The notes beneath the pieces are model-generated. The model was not told the origin of the DNA, did not search any database, and was given only the letters and a program-made list of their open reading frames with translations. From Salibacterium qingdaonense (GTDB lineage Bacteria; Bacillota; Bacilli; Bacillales; Marinococcaceae), in the NCBI RefSeq assembly GCF_900114715.1, contig NZ_FOTY01000002.1:244697-308696 (forward strand): a DNA stretch of 64,000 nt. Reading direction: 5' to 3'. The translations under genes and the position numbers were made by a program. Of the stretch, positions 50,805-60,684 are shown one piece after another; positions within the stretch are counted from its first letter, which is position 1; every line of letters starts with the position of its first letter.

Positions 50805-52013
50805 ATGCTTGAAGGCAGACATGTAGTGCTCGGGGTCACCGGCGGTATTGCCGCTTATAAATCGGCTGCACTTGCCAGCAAGCTGATACAGGCCGGGGCA
50901 GAAGTGAAAGTAGTTATGACTGCCCACGCAGAAAAGTTCATCACACCGCTTACGTTTCAGGCATTGACCCGGGATGTCGTGTATGACGACACTTTTGCTG
51001 AAAAAGAGCCGGAAAAAGTAGCCCATATCGATGTGGCTGACTGGGCAGATCTTATTTTGATTGCACCTGCCACCGCGGATATACTGGCTGAGGCAGCAAC
51101 TGGTCATGCCCGGGATATGCTGACAACGATCCTGCTTGCCGCCCGCTGTCCGGTGTATGTGGCTCCTGCCATGAATGTAAATATGTATGAGCACCCGGCT
51201 GTAAAGAGTAATATGCATACACTGGAAAACAGAGGGGTGCGATTTATTGAGCCTGGAGCCGGGTATCTAGCCTGTGGATGGATTGGCAGGGGAAGAATGG
51301 CTGAACCTGAAGATATTACCGCATTTCTGTCTGCTGAGTATGATAGAGACCAGTCTGTTTTCTCCGGAAAAAAAGTACTTGTGACAGCTGGACCGACCCA
51401 CGAATATAGTGATCCGGCCAGAGTGTTTACGAATCCTTCCAGTGGAAAAATGGGATTTGCCGCTGCAGCGGAAGCGGCTTCGCGAGGTGCAGATGTGACA
51501 TTGGTAGCAGGTCCGGTACAGCTTGAAACCCCTCCGGGTGTAGAACGGATTAATGTTACGACAGCAGAGGAGATGTATGAGACGGTCACCAGGCTCTATC
51601 CGGTTATGGACGCCGTCTGCAAAGCAGCAGCAGTCTCCGATTATCGTCCGGTTACCGTATCACCGGATAAAACGAAAAAACAGGATGGAACTTTTACTAT
51701 AGAAATGGAGCGCACCAAAGATATATTGGCCGAGCTCGGACGTCAAAAAACGAACCAGGTACTGATTGGTTTTGCAGCGGAATCATCGAATCTTGAAGAC
51801 TATGCGCGCAGTAAGCTTGAAAAGAAAAATCTGGATATAGTTGTTGGGAATCTCATCGGATCGGACCATGCAGGTTTTCAGAGTGACACAAATGAAATGA
51901 TGATTCTGCAGGGCGGCGGTGAACCGCAAAAGCTTCCGCTTCTTACAAAGACGGAGGCGGCGGTACGGATATTTGATGCAGTGGAACCATTCCTGAAAAG
52001 GGATGAATCCTGA
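50805..52013 (+). CDS. coaBC: Bifunctional CoaBC (Dfp): phosphopantothenoylcysteine synthetase and decarboxylase
   Basis: Two steps of coenzyme A synthesis in one protein of 402 residues. The FMN-dependent CoaC domain (about 1-180) shows GVTGGIAAYKSAALASKL, the PAMNVNMYEHPAV motif and the flexible flap ending YLACGWIGRGRM; the CoaB domain (about 186-400) has VTAGPTHEYSDPARVFTNPS and KAAAVSDYRP. It overlaps priA by one base. Confidence 0.96.
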   Translation: MLEGRHVVLGVTGGIAAYKSAALASKLIQAGAEVKVVMTAHAEKFITPLTFQALTRDVVYDDTFAEKEPEKVAHIDVADWADLILIAPATADILAEAATGHARDMLTTILLAARCPVYVAPAMNVNMYEHPAVKSNMHTLENRGVRFIEPGAGYLACGWIGRGRMAEPEDITAFLSAEYDRDQSVFSGKKVLVTAGPTHEYSDPARVFTNPSSGKMGFAAAAEAASRGADVTLVAGPVQLETPPGVERINVTTAEEMYETVTRLYPVMDAVCKAAAVSDYRPVTVSPDKTKKQDGTFTIEMERTKDILAELGRQKTNQVLIGFAAESSNLEDYARSKLEKKNLDIVVGNLIGSDHAGFQSDTNEMMILQGGGEPQKLPLLTKTEAAVRIFDAVEPFLKRDES

Positions 52014-54424
52014 TGTATGCGAAAGTCATTGTGGATGTGGCAGCTGCCCGTACAGACAAGGCTTTTGATTATCTGATACCGGAAGAACTGGAAGAAATGG
52101 TCCACCCCGGTATGCGCGTCATGGTCCCTTTTGGCCCGCGCAGTATCCAGGGATTTGTATGGGAAGTGACAGAGCATACTGAATTGACACGGGTCAAGCC
52201 CGTCAAAGAGGTGCTTGATCCTTCACCGGTACTGACCGGTGAAATGCTTGAGCTGGGAGAATGGATCGCAGAGGAGACGGTCTGTTTTTTAATAACAGCT
52301 TACCAGTCGATGGTTCCATCCGCTATTCGGGCAAAACCAAAAAAAATCATAAGGTCAAATGTGGAAAGTACGAATCTGCCGGAAGCATTGAAGCCGTTTT
52401 TTGACGGAAAAAATGAAGCAGCCTGGGATGATGTGGTGCAGACAAAAGAAGCCGCATCGGCTCTGAAACAGATGACAGCGGATGGATCCGTTATGGTTGA
52501 TTACCTGCTTAAGGATAAAACCGGAAAAAAAGTAACCCGTATGGTACGTATAGAAGGCGGGAAAGCCGATGAAGATTACAGCCGCATTCTCGGTGCCAAG
52601 GCAGTTAAACAGGTGCAGGCAATGAACTGGATTTCCCGTCATTACGCCGATAAAGCGGTCCCTGTACGGGAAGTGCAGGAAAACGCCCGGGTTACGTCTG
52701 GTGTGCTGCAGGCGTTGATAAAAAAAGGTTTTCTTCTTGAAGAATCGATTGAAGCCTATAGAGATCCTTATCAAAACCGTGTATTTACCGAGTCGGAACG
52801 CCCTTCGCTGACAAAACAGCAGGAAAAAGCGCTGGCACCGGTACAGAATGCCCTTTGGAAACAGAGCTACGAACCCTGCCTTCTGCACGGAGTAACAGGG
52901 AGTGGAAAAACGGAAGTATATCTGCGTTCGATTGAAAGTGTTCTCAAGGAAGGAAAAGAAGCCATCGTTCTTGTTCCGGAAATCTCACTCACTCCCCAGA
53001 TGGTGGAGCGTTTTAAAGCACGTTTTGGTTCCGAGGTGGCCGTTTTGCACAGCGCCCTCTCCTCCGGGGAGAAATACGACGAATGGCGGAAAATCCACCG
53101 GCGTGAAGTAAAAGTAGTGGTTGGAGCCCGGTCCGCCGTTTTTGCACCTTTCAGTAACCTGGGACTTCTGATTATTGATGAGGAGCATGAGGGAAGTTAC
53201 AAACAGGAAGATCATCCACGTTACCACGCGAGACAGGTCGCATTGTGGCGAGGACGCTGGCACAGCTGTCCGGTTCTTATGGGAAGTGCTACGCCGTCAC
53301 TTGAATCCTACGCGAGAGCCTCCCGCAATGTGTACCGGCTTCTTGAAATGCCAAAACGGGTCAACGAGGCCGTCATGCCGGAAGTGGAAGTGATGGATAT
53401 GAGAGAGGAGCTGAAGAAAGGAAACCGTTCAGCGTTTTCCGAACAGCTCCTCGAAAAAATGCAGGACCGGCTGGAAAAAAAAGAACAAATCGTTCTTTTT
53501 CTCAACCGGCGCGGTTACTCCACTTTTGTTATGTGCCGCAGCTGTGGTTATACCCCGTCCTGCCCGCACTGCGAAATTACGTTGACCTACCACAACACCG
53601 GGAGGAGGTTGAAATGCCATTACTGCGGCTACGGGGAACCATTAATGCAGACCTGTCCGGACTGTGGAAGTGAACATATCCGATTTTTCGGCACCGGGAC
53701 CCAGAAAGTGGAAGAAGAGATCACCAGACTTCTTCCAGAGGCAGATGTTATAAGAATGGATGTCGATACGACGTCCCGCAAAGGGTCACATGAAAAGCTT
53801 TTGGATTCTTTCCGCAAAGGCGAGGCGGATATTCTTCTTGGCACCCAGATGATAGCCAAAGGACTGGACTTTCCGAAAATAACGCTTGTCGGGGTGCTTG
53901 CTGCTGACACGATGCTGCATCTTCCGGATTTTCGCGCGCCGGAACGAACTTTTCAGCTCTTAACACAAGTGAGCGGAAGAGCAGGCAGGGACAAGCTTCC
54001 CGGGGAAGTGATTGTTCAGACTTACACCCCGGAGCACTACAGTATACAACATGCGAAGTGGCATGATTTTCATGCATTCGCCCGGGAGGAGATGGTCCAG
54101 CGCAAACGAGGGGGATATCCCCCCTACTTTTATTTGACGCTTATCACCATCGCCCACGAAGATGCAGCGAAAGTCATGAAGACAGCAGCACGGATTGCAG
54201 ATCTTTTAAGAAAGCAGCTTTCCCCGGAAGCAAGGATTCTCGGACCAACTGTATCACCCATCGCGCGAATCAAAGATAGATATCGGTATCAATGCATGAT
54301 AAAATACAAAAATGAGCCGGAACTGATCCGGATACTGAATGATTTAAACGCGCAGTACCAAAAAGAAATGGCAGAAGAAAACCTCACCATTTCCATTGAT
54401 ATGGAACCGCAGATGTTTATGTGA
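52013..54424 (+). CDS. priA: Primosomal replication restart helicase PriA
   Basis: Superfamily 2 helicase of 803 residues that reloads DnaB-type helicase at stalled forks. N-terminal DNA-binding domain (1-100), Walker A GVTGSGKTEVYLRSI near residue 292, DEEH box near 386, and eight zinc-binding cysteines in four CxxC pairs between about 508 and 551 (CRSCG, CPHC, CHYCG, CPDCG). Helicase motifs LGTQMIAKGLDFP and QVSGRAGR follow. The start overlaps the coaBC stop. In B. subtilis def comes next; here it does not. Confidence 0.96.
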   Translation: MYAKVIVDVAAARTDKAFDYLIPEELEEMVHPGMRVMVPFGPRSIQGFVWEVTEHTELTRVKPVKEVLDPSPVLTGEMLELGEWIAEETVCFLITAYQSMVPSAIRAKPKKIIRSNVESTNLPEALKPFFDGKNEAAWDDVVQTKEAASALKQMTADGSVMVDYLLKDKTGKKVTRMVRIEGGKADEDYSRILGAKAVKQVQAMNWISRHYADKAVPVREVQENARVTSGVLQALIKKGFLLEESIEAYRDPYQNRVFTESERPSLTKQQEKALAPVQNALWKQSYEPCLLHGVTGSGKTEVYLRSIESVLKEGKEAIVLVPEISLTPQMVERFKARFGSEVAVLHSALSSGEKYDEWRKIHRREVKVVVGARSAVFAPFSNLGLLIIDEEHEGSYKQEDHPRYHARQVALWRGRWHSCPVLMGSATPSLESYARASRNVYRLLEMPKRVNEAVMPEVEVMDMREELKKGNRSAFSEQLLEKMQDRLEKKEQIVLFLNRRGYSTFVMCRSCGYTPSCPHCEITLTYHNTGRRLKCHYCGYGEPLMQTCPDCGSEHIRFFGTGTQKVEEEITRLLPEADVIRMDVDTTSRKGSHEKLLDSFRKGEADILLGTQMIAKGLDFPKITLVGVLAADTMLHLPDFRAPERTFQLLTQVSGRAGRDKLPGEVIVQTYTPEHYSIQHAKWHDFHAFAREEMVQRKRGGYPPYFYLTLITIAHEDAAKVMKTAARIADLLRKQLSPEARILGPTVSPIARIKDRYRYQCMIKYKNEPELIRILNDLNAQYQKEMAEENLTISIDMEPQMFM

Positions 54425-54430
54425 TGCACC

Positions 54431-54469
54431 AGCCCCGTTGATGAAAGTTTCCTGATACGGGGTTGTTTT
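54431..54469 (+). terminator. Possible terminator after priA
   Basis: AGCCCCGT pairs with ACGGGGTT across an 18-base loop, followed by TGTTTT. The large loop lowers confidence. Confidence 0.45.
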
Positions 54470-54518
54470 AATGACAGGTGTCTATTTTTCGTGTCAAGAG
54501 AAAGCAGAGGGATAGAAA

Positions 54519-55478
54519 ATGAAAATCGTGTTTATGGGTACTCCGGATTTTTCCGTTCCTATTTTAGAAGGTATTCTGGAAGAGAATTGGGAAGTCGCGG
54601 GCGTAGTCACACAACCGGACCGTCCAAAGGGCAGAAAAAAAATTCTTACGCCCCCTCCGGTTAAACAGGCTGCAAAAGCGCACGGCCTTCCAGTGCTGCA
54701 GCCGGAGACTATGAAAAACGAAGAAAATGTACAGGCAGTACTGGATCTTCAACCGGATGTGATTGTTACGGCCGCTTTCGGGCAGCTGCTTCCGGAATCT
54801 CTGCTCTTTACTCCGCCTTATAAAGCTGTTAATGTTCATGCTTCCCTGCTTCCCAAATACCGCGGCGGTGCACCTATTCATCGGGCTGTGATAGACGGAG
54901 AGGAGAAATCCGGCGTGACGATCATGTATATGGAAAAAGAAATGGACGCCGGAGATATACTGGCCCGCCGGGAAGTGGAGATCACTGAAACGGACACAGC
55001 CGGTACACTTCATGATAAATTGAGCGCCGCCGGACGAAGTCTTCTGCTGGAAACACTGCCCCGTCTCGCGAATCATGAGCTCACCCCGAAACCGCAGAAT
55101 CCGGAGGAAGCAACATTTGCCCCCAACATTAAGAGGGGAAGAGAGAAGATTAACTGGAATCAACCGGGACATGTCATTTATAATCAGATAAGAGGAATGA
55201 ACCCCTGGCCCGGAGCCTATACGACGTATAACAAAAAAACGCTGAAAATCTGGGAAACCCGAAAGACACATGTATCTTCAGCTGAGAAAACGGCACCGGG
55301 AACGATCCTTTCCCTGGAGGAGGATGGTATCTTGACAGCTGCTGCTGATGACACGGCAGTGAAAATTACATCGCTGCAGCCTTCCGGAAAAAAGGTGATG
55401 AATGCAGCGGATTATCTCAGAGGATCCCATGAGCTGAAGCCGGGAGAAATGTTTAACGGAGACGAGAATAATGTATAA
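54519..55478 (+). CDS. fmt: Methionyl-tRNA formyltransferase Fmt
   Basis: Formylates initiator Met-tRNA (319 residues). The N-terminal formyl-THF domain has MGTPDFSVPILEGIL and the active-site region NVHASLLPKYRGGAPIHRAVIDGE with catalytic Asn and His; the C-terminal domain binds tRNA. The start follows GCAGAGGGATAG. It overlaps rsmB by eight bases. Confidence 0.96.
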   Translation: MKIVFMGTPDFSVPILEGILEENWEVAGVVTQPDRPKGRKKILTPPPVKQAAKAHGLPVLQPETMKNEENVQAVLDLQPDVIVTAAFGQLLPESLLFTPPYKAVNVHASLLPKYRGGAPIHRAVIDGEEKSGVTIMYMEKEMDAGDILARREVEITETDTAGTLHDKLSAAGRSLLLETLPRLANHELTPKPQNPEEATFAPNIKRGREKINWNQPGHVIYNQIRGMNPWPGAYTTYNKKTLKIWETRKTHVSSAEKTAPGTILSLEEDGILTAAADDTAVKITSLQPSGKKVMNAADYLRGSHELKPGEMFNGDENNV

Positions 55479-56820
55479 AAATGTGAGAGAAGAGGCGCTG
55501 CAGCTTCTGATCCGAATTGAAAAAGAAGGGGCGTACAGCCACATCCTTTTGCAGCATGCCCTGCAGGACAACAGCATTTCCGGTAAGGACGCCCCATTGT
55601 TGACCGAACTGGTCAATGGAACAATAAAACGCAAAAACACTCTCGATTTCTATATCGATCCGTTTGTTAAAAAAGGGACGGATTCCTTGTCATTCTGGGT
55701 GCTGGAGCTTCTGCGGCTGACTGTTTATCAGATCGTTTTCCTTGACCGTATACCGCAAAGAGCTGCTGTTCATGAAGCGGTCCAGATTGCGAAGAAAAAA
55801 GGACACAAAGGCATCAGCGGTCTTGTGAACGGTGTACTCCGTTCGATGCTCCGCAGCGGTGTTCCCGACATTGACGCCGAGCCCGCCGGTACGGCTCGTG
55901 ATATTCTTGAAACGAGTCACCCGGAATGGCTGCTGGAGGAATGGACGGCGGCGTACGGCAGAGAACAGGCACTCGATATGGCACATGCGAATCTAGAATC
56001 CCCTGTTTTGACTATTCGTGTTAATCGTGTAAAAATCAACAGGGAGGAATTAAAGCAACGACTGAGTGAAGAAGGCTGCAGTGTTGTAAATGGTAACATT
56101 TCACCGGATGCGCTTCTCGTTCAGGAAGGAAATGTGTTTCAGACCAAAGCTTTCAAAGAAGGCCTTTTTACTGTGCAGGATGAAAGCTCGATGCTCCCTG
56201 CTGCCCTCCTCGATCCAAATCCGGGAATGAGAGTGCTTGATACGTGTGCGGCACCGGGTGGTAAGACAACACACGCCGCCGAAAAAATGAACAATGAGGG
56301 CAGGGTGCACGCTCACGATCTTCATGAGAAGAAGATCCGCCTGATTACAGAACAGGCAGAGCGTCTCGGCCTCTCAAACATCCAGGCTTCTGCTCTTGAC
56401 GCGCGGAATCTCCAGCGGCAGTATGACCGGCAGTCGTTTGACCGGGTGCTTGTGGATGCTCCGTGCAGTGGTCTCGGGGTTATCCGGAAAAAGCCGGAAC
56501 TGAAATGGAGACCGCAGGAAGGACTTGACCGTTTTCCGGAGATTCAGCTGGCCATTCTGGAAGAAGCGGCAGCTGTGACGGCTCCCGGGGGACGTCTGGT
56601 ATACAGTACGTGTACAGTGCGTACACAAGAAAATGAACAAGTCGTGGAAGCTTTTCTCGAAAAGAATCCCGGCTTTGTAATAGATAAACAGGCAGCACCA
56701 AACCTGCCTCAACCGGCAGATAAGGCTATGGAGGAAAACAACATGCTGACGATTCTGCCTCAGGAATATCAGTCGGACGGATTTTTTATGGCAGCACTGA
56801 GGAAAATAGAATCATCATAA
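55471..56820 (+). CDS. rsmB: 16S rRNA m5C967 methyltransferase RsmB
   Basis: SAM-dependent rRNA methyltransferase of 449 residues. An N-terminal NusB-like domain (1-140) precedes the methyltransferase domain with LDTCAAPGGKTTHAAEKM near residue 254, the DAPCSGLGVIRKKPELKW motif near residue 329 with one catalytic Cys, and YSTCTVRTQENEQVV near residue 378 with the second. The start lies within the end of fmt. Confidence 0.95.
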   Translation: MYKNVREEALQLLIRIEKEGAYSHILLQHALQDNSISGKDAPLLTELVNGTIKRKNTLDFYIDPFVKKGTDSLSFWVLELLRLTVYQIVFLDRIPQRAAVHEAVQIAKKKGHKGISGLVNGVLRSMLRSGVPDIDAEPAGTARDILETSHPEWLLEEWTAAYGREQALDMAHANLESPVLTIRVNRVKINREELKQRLSEEGCSVVNGNISPDALLVQEGNVFQTKAFKEGLFTVQDESSMLPAALLDPNPGMRVLDTCAAPGGKTTHAAEKMNNEGRVHAHDLHEKKIRLITEQAERLGLSNIQASALDARNLQRQYDRQSFDRVLVDAPCSGLGVIRKKPELKWRPQEGLDRFPEIQLAILEEAAAVTAPGGRLVYSTCTVRTQENEQVVEAFLEKNPGFVIDKQAAPNLPQPADKAMEENNMLTILPQEYQSDGFFMAALRKIESS

Positions 56821-56841
56821 ATAGAAAGGGTGTACTACACC

Positions 56842-57927
56842 ATGGAAGCATTAAAAACAAAAGTGGCGGCCGAAAGCGTCGGTCTGCCGTCCATTTATTC
56901 TCTGGAATATGGAGAACTCCAGGAATGGCTGGAGGAACAGGGGGAACCGTCGTATCGCGCCCAGCAGATCTTTTACTGGCTTTATCAAATGAGAGTGACT
57001 TCTTTTGAAGAAATGACCAACTTATCGAAGAGTCTCCGTAACAATCTAAGCGAAACATTTTCCATTACTGTTTTGAAAGAAGTTACCCACCAGGAATCAG
57101 TAGATGGAACGGTAAAGTATCTGTTTGAACTGAAAGACGGCTACACCATTGAAACCGTCATGATGAAACATGACTACGGAAACAGTGTCTGTGTGACTTC
57201 ACAGGTCGGCTGCCGGCTAGGCTGTACGTTCTGTGCATCCTCCCTGGGCGGATTGAAACGCAATGTGGAAGCAGGCGAAATTACAGCTCAGATTATGGAA
57301 ATCCAAAAAGACCTGGATCAGATTGGGGAACGGGTGGATTCCATTGTTCTTATGGGAATCGGCGAACCGTTTGATAATTATGATGAAGTCATTTCTTTCC
57401 TGAAGATTATCAATCATGATAACGGACTGAATATCGGCGCCCGCCATATTACACTGTCAACGAGCGGCATGGTACCAAGAATCTACGATTTTGCCGATGA
57501 ACAGCTTCAGATTAACTTCGCCGTTTCCCTGCACGCACCAAATTCGGAAATAAGAGGGCGGCTCATGCCGGTCAACCGGGCATGGCCTGTTGAAAAACTG
57601 ATGGAATCCATCCATTATTATCAGGAAAAAACAAACCGCCGTGTCACTTTTGAGTACGGTCTTTTCGGCGGCGTGAATGATCAGGTGGAACATGCCGAGG
57701 AACTGGCCGATCTGATTAAAGGATTGAAATGCCACGTCAACCTCATCCCGGTTAATGACGTGCCGGAACGGGACTACGTGCGGACGACGAGAAATGACAT
57801 TTTCGAATTTGAACGGACACTCAGAGAACGGGGTGTAAATGTGACCATCCGCCGTGAACAGGGCCATGATATTGATGCAGCCTGCGGCCAGCTGCGTGCT
57901 AATGAACGTGCAGAAGAAACGAGGTGA
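56842..57927 (+). CDS. rlmN: Dual-specificity RNA C2-adenine methyltransferase RlmN
   Basis: Radical SAM enzyme of 361 residues methylating A2503 of 23S rRNA and A37 of some tRNAs. The CxxxCxxC cluster motif is [14 protein letters not shown] near residue 124; [12 protein letters not shown], the [17 protein letters not shown] stretch and the C-terminal AACGQL with the methyl-carrier Cys are present. The ATG at 56842 is used; an in-frame GTG at 56830 overlaps the ribosome site AGAAAGGG. Confidence 0.95.
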   Translation: MEALKTKVAAESVGLPSIYSLEYGELQEWLEEQGEPSYRAQQIFYWLYQMRVTSFEEMTNLSKSLRNNLSETFSITVLKEVTHQESVDGTVKYLFELKDGYTIETVMMKHDYGNSVCVTSQVGCRLGCTFCASSLGGLKRNVEAGEITAQIMEIQKDLDQIGERVDSIVLMGIGEPFDNYDEVISFLKIINHDNGLNIGARHITLSTSGMVPRIYDFADEQLQINFAVSLHAPNSEIRGRLMPVNRAWPVEKLMESIHYYQEKTNRRVTFEYGLFGGVNDQVEHAEELADLIKGLKCHVNLIPVNDVPERDYVRTTRNDIFEFERTLRERGVNVTIRREQGHDIDAACGQLRANERAEETR

Positions 57928-57935
57928 GACCCCCG

Positions 57936-58688
57936 GTGGATAAAGTGTATGTAACAGATACAGGAAAAGTTCGGGAACACAACGAGGATGACGGCGGTAT
58001 TTTCACCAATGAAGCCGGCGATTATCTGGCCGTTGTGGCAGATGGAATGGGAGGTCATCAGGCAGGAGATGTTGCCAGCAGTATGACGGTGAATCTGCTG
58101 CGTTCTTTCTGGGAGCCCATCCAACATTCCTTTTCTGTGGAGGAAGCCAAGCACTGGCTCGAAGAACAGATCCGCCAGGTAAACCAATACGTGTATGACC
58201 AGGCGGCATCTGATCAGAAGATGGCAGGAATGGGAACTACCATTGTTGCTGCGGTCTGTATGCGTTCTTATATGGTTATTGCTCATGTTGGTGACAGCCG
58301 AGCCTACCAAATATCAGAGCATGAACTGAATCTGATTACAGAAGATCACTCCTTGGTTAATGAGCTGAAACAGAGCGGACAGTTGACCGAGGAGGAAGCG
58401 AAAGATCATCCCCGTAAAAATGTTTTGATGCGGGCGGTCGGCACGGAGCCGGATGTGAATATTGAGACAGTGTCGCTGCAGTGGCAGATTGGAGATGGCC
58501 TGCTGCTCTGTTCGGACGGCCTGACCAATAAACTGGAAGCTGAAAAGATTCATGAACATCTTCAAGCTCCGGGTTCCTTACATGAGCGGGCCCTCTCGCT
58601 CATACATACGGCCAAGGAACGAGGGGGAGAAGACAATATAACACTAGCCGTGATTTTACAGTCTTCTCTGGAGAAAGAGGTGGAGTAA
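57936..58688 (+). CDS. prpC: PP2C-type serine/threonine phosphatase PrpC
   Basis: Metal-dependent protein phosphatase of 250 residues that reverses PrkC phosphorylation. Metal-binding motifs: TDTGKVREHNEDDGG at the N-terminus, VADGMGGHQAGDVAS near residue 34, AHVGDSRAYQI near residue 115, CSDGLTN near residue 192 and GGEDNITLAVI near residue 231. GTG at 57936 follows GAGGTGAG; a GTG at 57924 overlapping the rlmN stop is an alternative. The kinase gene starts directly after the stop. Confidence 0.94.
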   Translation: MDKVYVTDTGKVREHNEDDGGIFTNEAGDYLAVVADGMGGHQAGDVASSMTVNLLRSFWEPIQHSFSVEEAKHWLEEQIRQVNQYVYDQAASDQKMAGMGTTIVAAVCMRSYMVIAHVGDSRAYQISEHELNLITEDHSLVNELKQSGQLTEEEAKDHPRKNVLMRAVGTEPDVNIETVSLQWQIGDGLLLCSDGLTNKLEAEKIHEHLQAPGSLHERALSLIHTAKERGGEDNITLAVILQSSLEKEVE

Positions 58689-60668
58689 TTGAGCAGCCTT
58701 ATCGGGAGGAGAATCAGTGAACGTTATGACATCTTGGAGATGATAGGCGGGGGAGGCATGGCTCATGTGTACCGGGGCAAAGATTCCATTCTTGAGCGCC
58801 CGGTGGCAGTGAAGGTGCTGCAGCCGCAGTACAATGATGACCAGGAATTTATCCGTCGGTTTTACCGGGAGGCACAGGCTGCCACCAGTCTTGCCCACCC
58901 TAATATCGTCAATATTTATGACGTTGGAGAAGAAGAGCAGCTGTACTATATTGTGATGGAACATATAGACGGGGTCACATTAAAGGAAAAAATTCAGCAG
59001 ACAGGTCCGCTCCCTCTTGAACAGGCTGTCCATCTTACAGGACAGGTGCTTAATGCCATCAGTCATGCCCATGCCAACCAGATTGTTCACCGCGACATTA
59101 AACCGCACAATATTCTGTTGAACGAAGAGGGGGATGCAAAAGTAACGGACTTTGGTATTGCCCGTGCCTCTTCAGCGGCTACTATTACTCACACCAACTC
59201 GGTAATGGGGTCTGTGCATTACATGTCTCCGGAACAAGCCAAAGGGGGAGCCATAACGGCACAATCAGATATTTATTCACTGGGGGTTGTATTGTATGAA
59301 ATGGTGACCGGCACCTTGCCCTATACAGGTGATTCAGCTGTCGGAATTGCCCTGAAACACCTTCAGGAACCACTGCCGTCTCCTTCTGAAAACCGGCCCG
59401 GTCTTCCCCAGAGTATTGAAAATATCATCATCAGGGCGACGGCAAAAACAATGGAAGACCGCTACGAAGATATCTCACAGATGCAGCAGGATCTGCAGAC
59501 GGCACTGAATCACGAGAGAAGAAATGAATCTCCTCTCGTGCTGCCGGTGGACGAAGAAGCAACGAAAGCTGTACCTGCCATAAAAGAAGAAAACGGGGAT
59601 GAGGGCGCAACGTTTCAGGCACGCACCGGTGCAACGGGAAACGGAGGAAAAAAGCAGGCAGACAAGCCGGCAGCTCCTAAAAAGAAAAAAAAGAGCTGGT
59701 GGAAAATTATCATGCTTTTGTTTCTGCTCTGTTTCGGCGCCGTCATCGCCGCTTTCACGATTTTGCCGGATTTACTGATGGCAGATGATGTCGACGTTCC
59801 GGATGTAAGAGATTTGTCTGAAGAAGAAGCCGTTCAGGAACTTGAAGATGCCCGGCTGAACGGGGAAACACAAAGAGCGGCCGACGACGAAGTGGAAGAA
59901 GGACATGTTATCAGCCAGGAACCTGGTGCCGGTTCTACTGTAAAAGAAGACAGTGCAGTACAGCTTTATGTGAGCAGCGGACCTCAGGCAGAGAGTATGC
60001 CGGATTTAAGCGGAGTGTCCCGCGACCGGGCGCAAGAGATGCTGAGCGATTACGCCGGGGTGGAGTTCATCCCTTCCCAGACTTCAGAGTATCCGCCGGA
60101 TCAAATTATTGAACAAAATCCTGAGGCAGAAGAAAATGTTGTTCCCCGTGACACAACGGTCGAATTGACATACAGCACAGAACGTGAATTTTCCCTGCAG
60201 AATCTGCAGGGTGAATCCCGTGAAGCAGCGGAAAGTTATCTGGAAACATCCAATCTGGAGGGGACGTTTGAAACGCAGTTTTCTGAATCAGTGGAAGAAG
60301 GAAATGTTATAGAACAGTCTCCTTCCCCTTATTCAATGGTGACAGAAGGGGAAACCATTACATTCGTCGTTTCAAAAGGTGTGCAGGAAGAACCGGAAGC
60401 ACAACAGGAAACACCATCGGAGCAGGTAGAGGCAGTTATCCCGGTTGAAGTCTCCCAGGAAGATCAGGAACAAGGCAGGGAATACAGTATCCGCATCGTT
60501 TATGAAGATGCCGGTACAAGCGGCCCGACCATTTTCGCTGAAGAAACCATCACCGAAACAAAAACGTACCGGGTTCCGCTTGAAGTAACACCGCAGACCG
60601 ACGGAACGTACACGTTATACGTTGATAATGAAGAGGTACAGTCCAACAGCTTTTCTTACGGGGAATAA
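58689..60668 (+). CDS. prkC: PASTA-domain serine/threonine kinase PrkC
   Basis: Transmembrane eukaryotic-type kinase of 659 residues that senses cell wall fragments, including in spore germination. The kinase domain (about 12-270) has GGGGMAHVYRG, the catalytic loop VHRDIKPHNILLN near 136, DFG near 155 and SPEQAKGG. A basic juxtamembrane stretch and one membrane helix (about 337-360) lead to three extracellular PASTA repeats (about 365-565) and a distinct C-terminal domain. The start is TTG, adjacent to the prpC stop. Confidence 0.95.
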   Translation: MSSLIGRRISERYDILEMIGGGGMAHVYRGKDSILERPVAVKVLQPQYNDDQEFIRRFYREAQAATSLAHPNIVNIYDVGEEEQLYYIVMEHIDGVTLKEKIQQTGPLPLEQAVHLTGQVLNAISHAHANQIVHRDIKPHNILLNEEGDAKVTDFGIARASSAATITHTNSVMGSVHYMSPEQAKGGAITAQSDIYSLGVVLYEMVTGTLPYTGDSAVGIALKHLQEPLPSPSENRPGLPQSIENIIIRATAKTMEDRYEDISQMQQDLQTALNHERRNESPLVLPVDEEATKAVPAIKEENGDEGATFQARTGATGNGGKKQADKPAAPKKKKKSWWKIIMLLFLLCFGAVIAAFTILPDLLMADDVDVPDVRDLSEEEAVQELEDARLNGETQRAADDEVEEGHVISQEPGAGSTVKEDSAVQLYVSSGPQAESMPDLSGVSRDRAQEMLSDYAGVEFIPSQTSEYPPDQIIEQNPEAEENVVPRDTTVELTYSTEREFSLQNLQGESREAAESYLETSNLEGTFETQFSESVEEGNVIEQSPSPYSMVTEGETITFVVSKGVQEEPEAQQETPSEQVEAVIPVEVSQEDQEQGREYSIRIVYEDAGTSGPTIFAEETITETKTYRVPLEVTPQTDGTYTLYVDNEEVQSNSFSYGE

Positions 60669-60684
60669 GAGGACAGGAGGAAAT

